A stretch of DNA of 64,000 nucleotides from Bacteroides sp. (GTDB lineage: Bacteria > Bacteroidota > Bacteroidia > Bacteroidales > Bacteroidaceae): contig DXWV01000059.1 in NCBI GenBank assembly GCA_019416685.1, positions 18,234 to 82,233 of the forward strand, read 5' to 3'. Shown here one piece after another: positions 27,801 to 35,422 of this stretch (positions are counted from its first letter, which is position 1; every line of letters starts with the position of its first letter). Under the pieces are notes generated by a model that was given only the letters and a program-made list of their open reading frames with translations, was not told the origin of the DNA and did no database searches. A program made the translations under genes and the position numbers.

Positions 27801-28048
27801 CCTTCTACAATGGTTGCATTGGTCAGATCGAGTCTCTCCAGGTTTCCTGCGGTAGTACGTATTAGTGCAATGTCTGTACCGTTCAGTGGGCCGCTGATAA
27901 TAAGTTCTGTAACGGTTTGTGTTTCTTCTGAAGACAGATACGATGAGAGCGTTCCTGCTGTGGTTACTGTTATTGTCTTGGCTTGTACGCCTATGCTGAG
28001 GCTGAATGCAGCCACAAGCATGATAAAATAGATATTGATTCGTTTCAT
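24806..28048 (-). CDS. BspA-type leucine-rich repeat surface protein with T9SS-like C-terminal domain
   Basis: After correcting the start to 28048 (MKRINIYFIMLVAAF, a good signal peptide), the protein has 1080 residues. Residues about 90-750 are some 25 LRR_5 (BspA-like) repeats with patterns such as AFxxCTQLxxITLPxxLxxIGxxAF, each around 23 residues. In Tannerella and Treponema, BspA proteins bind fibronectin and fibrinogen, so an adhesive role is plausible. Around residues 800-1000 comes a mixed beta region. The last about 60 residues (SKNGILYIESN, then IPIYDASGRTMRVIEA, ending GIYFLEGQKVMVKK) match T9SS-like C-terminal domains. It sits 13 bases after and 12 bases before Fn3-array lipoproteins. 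The longer start at 28099 would overlap the upstream gene. Confidence 0.85.
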   Translation of the reverse strand: MKRINIYFIMLVAAFSLSIGVQAKTITVTTAGTLSSYLSSEETQTVTELIISGPLNGTDIALIRTTAGNLERLDLTNATIVEGGTPYTSYNGQDYMTQNNIVGSYMFRGMVNLIDLKFPKNVVGLGSYTKDGYYSTWSGYSVSNCPSLETVTLPATLLWIGEHAFDACSRLKEIIIPEGVKIMGQETFRGCQSLKKASLPSTLADSFTYDGCTFTHSGSNFTDCTNLEEVILPEGLTLLYSYMFSGATSIKRITLPSTLKIINSAFYRCSGLLELTLPDGLTNLGEMYACSSLKALVIPESVTTVGSFQSCTQLESITLPSGLTDNLPNFNNCSNLKSITIPDNITTIRSNCFENCNSLKTVNISASSKLENIGNEAFIRTPITEIYLPESVREIGRYAFAYCTQLVNVTLPKNNTAFRMANFVFTGCSALENINLPTSLASIPQDAFSNCTSLKAITLPGALTELGHQAFYGCTQLTKITIPGTITSFYSSVFANSGLTEVTINNGIREIGENAFENTPLTSITFPKTITRISGLGNSNITNIHFAEGAEPTEIAENAFYGCKIATFNIPASVTTIKEGAFQYSNIQEIVIPETVTTIEGRCFNNCNELTKVTLPTNMTELPNSMFWSCSKLKTIQLPSKLEKIGGHAFRESGISTIQLPQNLKVIETWAFNGCTQLKSITLPPHLEKIGERAFESTSINNIEIPVTVTEIGERAFRCYNSSEGYYKSYLNTVVWNPSWEVPYNVFSEATYLYIPENGSVASNAEYNFTYIFRGGVTDQMEIKTNGNQFSIPKELKVKKVYYYKNFNTESGYNSPAGWKTIVLPFDVDQFTYTQYSTEPDATGTPLAPFGNPLLETDNMALPFWLYELTATGYVSATSIQANKPYLICMPNNRAYPEANNITGNVRFSAENGAGVLLVPTEGALQPSEGANYSLVPTYTTVEKSEQVYTLNETSAYFDGDKDYPAGSVYIRNYADVAPFQAYVQTKAAPASAPRLYSIGGDGGGITGIGSMILTPDKATKVYSKNGILYIESNAARTIPIYDASGRTMRVIEAQEGHNEVKGLTEGIYFLEGQKVMVKK

Positions 28049-28061
28049 ATCTGGATATTTT

Positions 28062-30731
28062 TTATTTGTTATCAATTGGTTCCGGTGTGGGGTTGTCACC
28101 TTCTCCGGGTTCTACTTTGTCTCCCGGTTCGGTAGTCAGCCAGGTTGTGTTGCTATATCCTGTACCTACATCATTGGTAGCGTAGGAACGTACATAGTAG
28201 GTAGTGCCTGGTACCAGTCCGGTAAGGACTGTTCTCAGCTCTTCTCCCGGGGTGATGGATATAACAGTACATCCTGTTTTTCCTATTTCAGGATTTTGTT
28301 CGGTAGCACTCCAAACAAAACCCTGGGCAGTAATTTCCGAGTTTCCTTTGTCACTAATACCGGAAGTAATAACTAATTTTGTTGGGAATGTTCCCGAATT
28401 ATACACACCGTTCATTGATGGTTTTTTACCAAGAATCGGGTCATCCGGGGTGGGGTTATCGTCCGGTTGGGGAGGTAATGCAGCAGTAGTTATATCACCG
28501 AAATAAATATAACTGACCCCATTCCGGTCCTTATTTTTAGCATAAGCGGCTATGTTGTAAGAGGTACTGTGTGTAAGTCCTGTGGCTGTCGCTGTGAAGG
28601 TGTTTCCGGTCATTACTCCTTTGGTATGATTTCCTTCGATATCCGGAGTCTCACCGGCAGGCGCCCAGCAGATACCATAATCGGTTACAGCAGCTCCTCC
28701 GTCATTGGCAATGACCGCACTAATGGTGATCCGGTCGAATTTGACTAATTCTCTTCTTCCTTCTGTCAGAGTAGGTGCATACGTCTGTCCTGTCATAAAG
28801 TTGATAGGCTGACTATATCCGGCTTCCTGCACTTTATTGTTTTTGGCATATGCACGTACCATATATGAGGTACTGGGATCCAATTTATTTAGCAATGCTT
28901 CAAAGCTATCTGTACTTCCTGATGCGACGGCTTTACCTGTATTATTTTCCAGGGTAGGTGTTATTCCATTATTGCTCCATACAAATCCTCGTTCGGTAAT
29001 TGTTAAACCACTTCCTCCTGTATCGGAAACAAATGCTTTGGCTTTGGCATTGTCATCCTGAATGTTCATTACTGTCAAACTACTCACTTTGGGTGCAGCA
29101 TTTGCTGCAGTCAGTAGAGTAGCAGGTGCGCTACAATATCCTGTCCCTTTGCTGTTACGTGCAAAGGCTTTTACGTAATATCTCTGTCCACCGCTCAGTC
29201 CGGTAAGATTAACCGTTATTTTACCAAGATCGGCACTTTCGGATAAAGCCGTTTGTACATTTGTTCCTCCTTGTTCCGGGTTTTGATTGGTCAGGCTATA
29301 GTAAATTCCTCGTTCCTGTACTTCACTTCCCCCATTGGAAATGATGACGGCAGTGATGGTTGCCGAAGTTTCCGTGACATTCTTGAAGACAGGATTACCA
29401 ATCTCGGGCACGAGTAATGCACTGGTAGTAAATTCTACTTCATTACTGTAGAATGTGTCATCGCGTGTAGTGGCATAAGCGCGAGCATAGTAAGTGGCGC
29501 CTTCTTCCAATGCAGTAAGTTTAGTTTGCATTTGGTTACTTTCTCCGTTGAAAGGTTGCGGATTATCTGCCTTGGTGGGGTTATGTTCTCTACCATAGCA
29601 GAATCCTTTTTCTCTAATCTCTGCACCTATACCCGTTGCTACCAGAGCCGAGAGTACCGCCGATTCGGAAGTAATATCCGATACAATCATTTTCGTCAGT
29701 GAAGCAGTCTGTTCTTCGGCGGTGGTAAATTCTATCGGAGAACTGTAACCGGTTCCTTTCTCATTGGTAGCATAGGCGCGGAGGTAATATTTTGTTTTAG
29801 AATTCAATCCGGTCACTACCTTGGTGAAAGTACTTGTTTCATCAGCAGTTACTTGATTTTGCCCATTTTCAATCACTACAGGCAGACGATTTTCCGCACT
29901 CCAGCAAAACCCACGTTTTTTAACCGGATACCCCCGTTCGTCAGTGACGGTTCCTGTTACCTCCAATGTATAGGAAGTCAGTTTATCCGGATTGGGCGAA
30001 GCGATTGTAACAATAGGGGTCATTAGTTCATCCGTTCTCAATGTAATGACTTGGCTATATCCGGTTCCGGTTTTATTAGTGGCATATGCCCGTATAGCGT
30101 AGGTGGTATTGGATTGCAGATTGATAGCAGTACCTGTGAAGGGATCCTCTTTTCCACGTGTTGCTGTGAGGGAGCCCAATACTACGTTATCGCTCTTGGT
30201 AGGGTCGGGGTCGCCTTCAATATATATTTTATAGGCAAACCCACGAATGGTCGGAGTATCGTCACCGTCATCGGTCACCTGGCTGCTAAGTGTCAGGGTA
30301 GTTTCATCTTTACTGATAACGGTTGGTACGCTTACAATAGGAGCAATACTTTCTTCTGTAGTGAATGACTGTACCGGGCCTTTTACCAGTGTATTGCCGC
30401 TTTTAGCATAAATACAAAAGTAATACTGGGTACCTGGTTTTAATCCTGTAGCTGTTGCCCGGTATTGATTACTGCCGTCAGATTCTTCTGTGCCAACAAA
30501 AGATTCTGCATCGGCCATGTTGTCTGAGGTGGCAACCATAAAGCCAATATCACATTTTACGATGCTGGACGGATGGGGGATGGCTGCTCCTGAGAGAACG
30601 GCTTGTACCCTTGTCATCTCCGTCACGCTACCACTGGCAAGTGTAGGCGGATAGGCCAACGGTTCGTTGTCTTCTTCGCAACCCGACAAGAGTAATACCC
30701 CACACATTATTATATATAGGAATTTCTTCAT
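28062..30731 (-). CDS. Surface lipoprotein with about eight Fn3/Ig-like modules
   Basis: An 889-residue paralogue of the 22457 protein. The lipobox is LLLSGC, with Cys at 18, followed by EEDNEP, an acidic tail consistent with surface export. About eight modules each end in the recurrent strand (YYFCIYAKSGN, YAIRAYATNKTGTGYS, YYLRAYATNEKGTGYS, YYARAYATTRDDTFYS, YYVKAFARNSKGTGYC, YMVRAYAKNN, YNIAAYAKNKDRN, YYVRSYATNDVGTGYS). A proline-rich linker (QPDDNPTPDDP) separates the last module. It lies 19 bases after the PEGA gene and 13 bases before the LRR gene. Probably a rod-like adhesin or scaffold; ligand unknown. Confidence 0.8.
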   Translation of the reverse strand: MKKFLYIIMCGVLLLSGCEEDNEPLAYPPTLASGSVTEMTRVQAVLSGAAIPHPSSIVKCDIGFMVATSDNMADAESFVGTEESDGSNQYRATATGLKPGTQYYFCIYAKSGNTLVKGPVQSFTTEESIAPIVSVPTVISKDETTLTLSSQVTDDGDDTPTIRGFAYKIYIEGDPDPTKSDNVVLGSLTATRGKEDPFTGTAINLQSNTTYAIRAYATNKTGTGYSQVITLRTDELMTPIVTIASPNPDKLTSYTLEVTGTVTDERGYPVKKRGFCWSAENRLPVVIENGQNQVTADETSTFTKVVTGLNSKTKYYLRAYATNEKGTGYSSPIEFTTAEEQTASLTKMIVSDITSESAVLSALVATGIGAEIREKGFCYGREHNPTKADNPQPFNGESNQMQTKLTALEEGATYYARAYATTRDDTFYSNEVEFTTSALLVPEIGNPVFKNVTETSATITAVIISNGGSEVQERGIYYSLTNQNPEQGGTNVQTALSESADLGKITVNLTGLSGGQRYYVKAFARNSKGTGYCSAPATLLTAANAAPKVSSLTVMNIQDDNAKAKAFVSDTGGSGLTITERGFVWSNNGITPTLENNTGKAVASGSTDSFEALLNKLDPSTSYMVRAYAKNNKVQEAGYSQPINFMTGQTYAPTLTEGRRELVKFDRITISAVIANDGGAAVTDYGICWAPAGETPDIEGNHTKGVMTGNTFTATATGLTHSTSYNIAAYAKNKDRNGVSYIYFGDITTAALPPQPDDNPTPDDPILGKKPSMNGVYNSGTFPTKLVITSGISDKGNSEITAQGFVWSATEQNPEIGKTGCTVISITPGEELRTVLTGLVPGTTYYVRSYATNDVGTGYSNTTWLTTEPGDKVEPGEGDNPTPEPIDNK

Positions 30732-30750
30732 CTCATTTTACGTTTTGGGG

Positions 30751-32133
30751 TTAGAATATCATACCGATACCGGCACTTACTTCATGATATTTGGCATTTA
30801 CTGTGTGATACCCCGCAGAGATCAGGAATTTGTTGAAACGCAGAATACCACCCAGCTCAAAGGCTACTCCGGCAGGGGATTTACTTGTATCCTTTACCTG
30901 TACCCCTTCAAGGCTTTTTCCACTTTCATCCTCTGCCCGTTCGTCCAGTTCATAAGATAAAGTACGGCTGCCATAGCCCGCTCCCGCATAAAGATAGATT
31001 GTTTTGTTGAGGCGACGGAAATATCCGGCAGTAACTGACATACGTGACTGATGTGTAACCCCTTCTTTATAGAACGGAGGTATACTACCGTCACCTATCA
31101 CACCGTTTTCGTTGCATTCCAAGTCACTCCCTGCCGAACCAAAATCACTACGGAAGCCGATGTAGAAGCCATTCTTGTTTTTACCAAATCCCAGCATGGC
31201 ACCAAAGGTGGTAGAGTTCGGGTTGTATCCGGCCTGTAACATAACAAGCGTATTCACTGGTATTTTGGGTTTGATAGTAGATATCATCCGGAAAGTAGGA
31301 CGTACTGTTTCGCCTGCAGTTACAGTCAACACGGTGTCTATAGGGAAGTAAGTTTCTTTTTCGATACGTACTTTATACTCTTTGATAGCCATACGATCGC
31401 TGCGGTAAGGGGTTGTACCTACGAGAGCTGTGTCAATGTAAACTTTGGCATCCTGTTCGGGCAGGGAGAATATCTCCATATAGCCGAACTTAGGTTTCAG
31501 TACGACACTTTTAGTTACCGGAGTGTTCCCCAGAGAGATAACACCTGCTTCGGGCTGGTACATCGGAGCTTCTACACGGTACGTGTGGTCGCCTTTGGGC
31601 ATGGTAGCATTGAACAGACCATTCTCAACCGGCACCTGTTCATCGTCAATATAAATATTGGCAGTAGCAGGTTCCGGGCGTACTACAATGAGCTGCATGT
31701 TGTTTTCAACGACTGGTTTATCCTGCTGGTCACCGGTGTTGAGTACCATTTCGTATACAGTAGCTTTCTCGATAATATCCGGATAGAAATAGTTTCGCAT
31801 AATACCGAGTTGGTCATGTAAAATAGAGATACGGCGGGCGCCTCGCGGGACGTACAGCCAGATTTCTCCTGTTTTGTTTTCACGTGCCGTGATACCCAGG
31901 GCATCCGGTTCAAACATAAGGTCTTTTACATTGGTCACAATGCGGATAAGTGCACAGACTTCTCCGTTTTGGTCCCGTTTGGGAGCTGTGACACGGGCAG
32001 TGATGTCGCTTTCCATACGTTGGAAAGATGCTACGTTGATTTTTCCTTGTTGCGCAAGCACAGGGATGGCCGGGCAAATAAATAAAAGAACGATAAATAG
32101 TAGCAACAGACGTTTAGTAGTGCTATTTGACAT
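30751..32133 (-). CDS. PEGA-domain protein, secreted
   Basis: The start is placed at 32133 (MSNSTTKRLLLLFIVLLFI, signal peptide) because a TATATTTG box lies over the longer start. The resulting 460-residue protein has a mixed N-terminal region, then PEGA-like beta-sandwiches around residues 140-270 (PATANIYIDDEQVPVENGLF, then AKVYIDTALVGTTPYRSDRM, the PEGA signature), and a C-terminal part with repeated beta-strands that could be a beta-barrel (TVKSAGYHTVNAKYHEVSAGIGMIF). PEGA domains are found in surface and S-layer proteins. It heads the operon with the Fn3-LRR-Fn3 genes and may anchor them in the outer membrane; that is inference. Confidence 0.75.
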   Translation of the reverse strand: MSNSTTKRLLLLFIVLLFICPAIPVLAQQGKINVASFQRMESDITARVTAPKRDQNGEVCALIRIVTNVKDLMFEPDALGITARENKTGEIWLYVPRGARRISILHDQLGIMRNYFYPDIIEKATVYEMVLNTGDQQDKPVVENNMQLIVVRPEPATANIYIDDEQVPVENGLFNATMPKGDHTYRVEAPMYQPEAGVISLGNTPVTKSVVLKPKFGYMEIFSLPEQDAKVYIDTALVGTTPYRSDRMAIKEYKVRIEKETYFPIDTVLTVTAGETVRPTFRMISTIKPKIPVNTLVMLQAGYNPNSTTFGAMLGFGKNKNGFYIGFRSDFGSAGSDLECNENGVIGDGSIPPFYKEGVTHQSRMSVTAGYFRRLNKTIYLYAGAGYGSRTLSYELDERAEDESGKSLEGVQVKDTSKSPAGVAFELGGILRFNKFLISAGYHTVNAKYHEVSAGIGMIF

Positions 32134-32172
32134 GTTTGTTTCTGTAAATTTAGGATTAATGTATTTTTCGAA

Positions 32173-32180
32173 CAAATATA
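32173..32180 (-). promoter_or_regulatory. -7 box TATATTTG for the PEGA-Fn3-LRR-Fn3 operon
   Basis: The sequence CAAATATA on the plus strand is an exact TAnnTTTG box on the minus strand, 40 bases before the ATG at 32133. It overlaps the longer candidate start and thus rules it out. Confidence 0.7.
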
Positions 32181-32256
32181 ATTAATATTTGTAAATGAGT
32201 CCCTTTTTATCAAATAAAATGATCGGATAAGTATGATTTTTAACTTATATGTAGTC

Positions 32257-32284
32257 GTTTTGTCACGGAAAACCGTGACAAAAC
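32257..32284. terminator. Perfect hairpin GTTTTGTCACGG-AAAA-CCGTGACAAAAC
   Basis: 12-bp perfect stem with a four-base loop, between the LPP20-like gene and the PEGA promoter. It could end the LPP20 transcript or be a regulator site. On the plus strand it is followed by TTTT. Confidence 0.55.
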
Positions 32285-32390
32285 TTTTCCGGTGAGATGG
32301 CTATCGGTAAAATTGATTTCTTGTTATACGATTTTGAGTGCTTCCCGCATGGGGAGGTACACCAAGCGATGATTAATCGAAACGTGGATT

Positions 32391-32471
32391 AACACAGATT
32401 TTCGCAAAGGGAAACAAGTAGATGATAAAGAACTAGAGTCTTTTAATCTGCGTTCTGCGTAAATCTGTGTT
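32391..32471. repeat. Dispersed inverted repeat, AACACAGATTT type
   Basis: AACACAGATTTTCGC (32391-32405) is nearly the reverse complement of GCGTAAATCTGTGTT (32457-32471). A diverged copy with GATGAAACACGGACTTATGCGG is present near 40881-40915, so it belongs to a repeat family. From memory, similar sequences are scattered in Bacteroides genomes. Confidence 0.65.
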
Positions 32472-32526
32472 TCATCAGAGACTTAAAACTCTGTGCGACT
32501 CTGTGTTGAGTTCAGCTCACTTCCGA

Positions 32527-34350
32527 TTAGAAGTGACTTAAATCTATCAGACCGAAATCCGGATCTTTCTCTGGCTGCCAGGTACGTACATGAATAATGG
32601 GTTCTTTCGGGTTATTGAGGTCCACCATTAAAAAGAGGTAGCCTGTATCGCCATAGCTGGACGAGAAGTAGTCCTGTTTGATCTGGATGCCATAGATTTC
32701 GCCTCCTACTCCCGACTTACGTACCTGATTGTCGGCAAAGCGAAGATTGATATATTCATTTCCGGCAAAGATGTGTTTCAGTCTTTTCATGAATTCACTC
32801 TTTGTCTGACGGGTATATTTCACAGCCTCTTTGCTCATCGGTTGTCCTTCGTTTACTACTTTGTGTTTCAGCACTGAACCGGTGATAATCAAAGCATCAT
32901 CCGAGAATATGCTATTGATGTAGTCATAGCGTTTTAATGCATAGGCCGTTTTATAACTTTCAAGGAAGTTAATCAATACTTTACGTACATCGTCTCCCCA
33001 GGAAGTCTGATTCATGATATCATCAACAGCCGGTTTGTTCAGTCCGAAGGAGATAGCGTCTATTTTACCTTCTTTGGTCATGGTAAATACGATATCTTCA
33101 ACGAATGTGCGGCGGTTGCCATTGAAACTGAAGCTCATGGGAAGGCTCCGGCAGGTTACCTCACCATTGCATTCCAGATATTTTAGGTCCGGTTCCTTTA
33201 CTATTTTGGCATTGCCGTATTTAATTAGTTGGTTGAACATAGTGAAACCTTCCGGGGTACAAATAGATTGTATGTTGGCATAGTTTTTAGAGCGGATGGC
33301 GTTTTCTACCTCCTTCATTGTGCTCTGATAGACAGTTACTTCTTCGTTAGCAAGATAATGCATGGCGGATTCTGTTTGTTTGGCGCTATCACCGGAAGCT
33401 GTCAGCAATGTTGTTTCTGCCGGGGTTTCCCCTGGTTTAGGCTCCTCACCTGCCAGTTTCAAATAGCAGTTGCGCATAGGGATCGGATTGACTGACTGCA
33501 TGACTTCGGCCAGTTCATTGTCGATATTAGACTCACCCTCAAACATATACTCCGTTTTTATTTGCATCCCTTTGGCATTGGCAACGGCAGGCATTTCGAT
33601 AATCCCCAGTCCGTCTTTTGCCGAGAAAATGTTCGACCAGTCGCGCCCGTCAAAATAGGTATAATCGTAGTTGCGGGCAGGCTGACCTTTATAGAGCACT
33701 TTCAGATCGATTGTTTTCAGATCACCATCAATGTGGACATCGTTTATGGATACTTCCAGATGGGAGAAGATAGCATTCATCTGTTTGGGAATCCAATTAC
33801 ATAACAGCTGGTCTTTTCCTTCTTCATCTTTCATAGTGAGAAAATTCCCGTCAGGATAGCTTTGCAGCAGGGTCAATGCCCAGTAATAATAGCGCAATGC
33901 ATCGGCTACCTGTGCCTTTTTCTCAGCTTTCATCGCTTCTTGGGTAAAGTCGAGCAACTTTGTTTTACGGCCTTCAAAGATACGTTGTATTTCGCTGACT
34001 TTGATGTAGCGCATTACCGCAGCTTCCGGTTCGTTCTGTATTACGATACGCCGGGTATTGTTCAGTGTTGCACGCGAATAGGTGTTGATGACCGATTTGA
34101 ATGTTTCGTCTACGGTTGCTTTGTCTCCGTCTGTACCTCCTTCCGTCAGTTGGCTGAACTGACTGGATACATTGGTAGATATCTGGCTTATTAATGCCGC
34201 CAACGCTTCATTATCGGCTTTTTTGAGCGTAGAGGCATTGCCGGTTCCCCAGATATATTCCTTGCTACTCTGTATTTCTTCTACAGATTGTGCATGGAGT
34301 AGTGGAGAGGTCAACAGTAATAAAATAAAAAGGAGTAGCAGTTTTCTCAT
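32527..34350 (-). CDS. LPP20-like secreted protein, uncharacterised
   Basis: The start is set at 34350 (MRKLLLLFILLLLTSPLLHA, signal peptide), giving 607 residues. The first about 140 residues (SSKEYIWGTGNASTLKKADNEALAALISQIS) look like the N-terminal domain of LPP20/FlgT-like proteins, where a helix with alternating Ala and a following strand are typical. The remainder includes alpha/beta segments and a late block resembling SnoaL/NTF2-like folds (LINFLESYKTAYALKRYDYINSIFSDDALIITGSVL) at about residue 460; that part is only a suggestion. Its own -7 box lies at 34386-34393. It is next to, but not clearly co-transcribed with, the PEGA operon. Function not known. Confidence 0.6.
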   Translation of the reverse strand: MRKLLLLFILLLLTSPLLHAQSVEEIQSSKEYIWGTGNASTLKKADNEALAALISQISTNVSSQFSQLTEGGTDGDKATVDETFKSVINTYSRATLNNTRRIVIQNEPEAAVMRYIKVSEIQRIFEGRKTKLLDFTQEAMKAEKKAQVADALRYYYWALTLLQSYPDGNFLTMKDEEGKDQLLCNWIPKQMNAIFSHLEVSINDVHIDGDLKTIDLKVLYKGQPARNYDYTYFDGRDWSNIFSAKDGLGIIEMPAVANAKGMQIKTEYMFEGESNIDNELAEVMQSVNPIPMRNCYLKLAGEEPKPGETPAETTLLTASGDSAKQTESAMHYLANEEVTVYQSTMKEVENAIRSKNYANIQSICTPEGFTMFNQLIKYGNAKIVKEPDLKYLECNGEVTCRSLPMSFSFNGNRRTFVEDIVFTMTKEGKIDAISFGLNKPAVDDIMNQTSWGDDVRKVLINFLESYKTAYALKRYDYINSIFSDDALIITGSVLKHKVVNEGQPMSKEAVKYTRQTKSEFMKRLKHIFAGNEYINLRFADNQVRKSGVGGEIYGIQIKQDYFSSSYGDTGYLFLMVDLNNPKEPIIHVRTWQPEKDPDFGLIDLSHF

Positions 34351-34385
34351 ATTGTTTGTTACTTTATAAAACAATCTATTTTCTG

Positions 34386-34393
34386 CAAAAGTA
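34386..34393 (-). promoter_or_regulatory. -7 box TACTTTTG for the LPP20-like gene
   Basis: CAAAAGTA on the plus strand gives TACTTTTG on the minus strand, 36 bases before the ATG at 34350. The longer start at 34374 would lie close to the transcription start. Confidence 0.65.
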
Positions 34394-34434
34394 ATAACTT
34401 TTTTATGATAAATCCACTAAAGGCAATCTCTTTT

Positions 34435-35415
34435 TTATTCACCATCCGGTTTTATTTTGTCGAATATTCGGAATAATTCTTCTACCGACTCTGTTCTTAG
34501 CATGGCAATGCGTGTTTCCCGGAAATTAGGAATACCTTTGAACAGAGGAGTTGCGGCCAGATGACGGCGTATGTGAATGATTCCCCGGCGTTCGTCCAGA
34601 CGGGCTACGCTGTTGAGCACTTCTTCGCGAAGTACATTCAGGTACCATTCAAAGGTTTCGGGAGGAAGTTCGGTTCCTGTTTCCAGATAGTGTTTCACCT
34701 CGCGGAAAATCCAGGGGCGTCCGATACTGCCCCGGCCAATCATGATGGCATCTACTCCGTAACGGTCGAAACACTCTTTAGCGATTGTTGCCGAAGTTAC
34801 GTCTCCGTTACCGATGATCGGAATATGCATGCGGGGATTGTTTTTCACTTCACCAATGAGTGTCCAGTCTGCCTCTCCGGTATACATTTGTGCCCGGGTA
34901 CGTCCGTGGATGGCGAGTGCGGCAATGCCACAGTCTTGTAGTCGTTCTGCCAGATCTACAATGATTTTGTGGTCGGCATCCCAGCCCAGACGGGTTTTTA
35001 CTGTAACAGGTATCTTTACGGCATTTACTACGGCTCGGGTGATCTCCAGCATTTTGGGGATATTCTGTAACATCCCTGCTCCGGCGCCCTTGCCGGCCAC
35101 CTTCTTTACGGGACATCCGAAATTGATATCCAGTATATCAGGTTGTGCCTCTTCTACAATCCGTGCAGCTCCTACCATAGCTTCGGTATCTTTTCCGTAT
35201 ATCTGTATGGCAACAGGACGCTCTTCGTCGCAGATAGAAAGTTTCTGTGTAGTCTTATTGACAGAGCGTATCAGTGCATCGCTCGAAACGAACTCAGTAT
35301 ATACCATGTCTGCTCCGAACTTTTTACACATCAGGCGAAAGGCAGGATCTGTCACATCCTCCATCGGGGCAAGGAATACAGGGCGTTCGCCCAAATCTAT
35401 GTGGCCTATTTTCAT
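34435..35415 (-). CDS. tRNA-dihydrouridine synthase
   Basis: With the start at 35415 (MKIGHIDLGERPVFLAPMEDVTDPAFR) the protein has 326 residues. It is an FMN-dependent enzyme that reduces uridines in tRNA to dihydrouridine. The substrate-site motif DINFGCPVKKVAGKGAGAG (near residue 88) carries the catalytic cysteine in GCP, the active-site lysine segment TVKTRLGWD is near 140, HGRTRAQMYTGEADW is near 172, and IGNGDVTSA plus IMIGRGSIGRPW follow. It is closest to the DusB type. The longer start overlaps the upstream AlbA_2 gene, whose stop lies 7 bases upstream of this start, so the pair is an operon. Confidence 0.94.
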   Translation of the reverse strand: MKIGHIDLGERPVFLAPMEDVTDPAFRLMCKKFGADMVYTEFVSSDALIRSVNKTTQKLSICDEERPVAIQIYGKDTEAMVGAARIVEEAQPDILDINFGCPVKKVAGKGAGAGMLQNIPKMLEITRAVVNAVKIPVTVKTRLGWDADHKIIVDLAERLQDCGIAALAIHGRTRAQMYTGEADWTLIGEVKNNPRMHIPIIGNGDVTSATIAKECFDRYGVDAIMIGRGSIGRPWIFREVKHYLETGTELPPETFEWYLNVLREEVLNSVARLDERRGIIHIRRHLAATPLFKGIPNFRETRIAMLRTESVEELFRIFDKIKPDGE

Positions 35416-35422
35416 TGTTATA

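Larger units (their letters stand above)
32134..32526 (-). other. Intergenic region with promoter, hairpin and Bacteroides-type repeat
   Basis: 392 bases with no gene. It contains the TATATTTG box for the PEGA operon (32173-32180), a perfect 12-bp hairpin (32257-32284) and an AACACAGATT... inverted repeat (32391-32471). The rest shows nothing recognisable. Confidence 0.7.

Noticed and set aside
30051..30368. Plus-strand frames in the Fn3, LRR and PEGA genes
   Set aside because: They are antisense shadows of repetitive, strongly coding minus-strand genes, without promoter, signal or family match.
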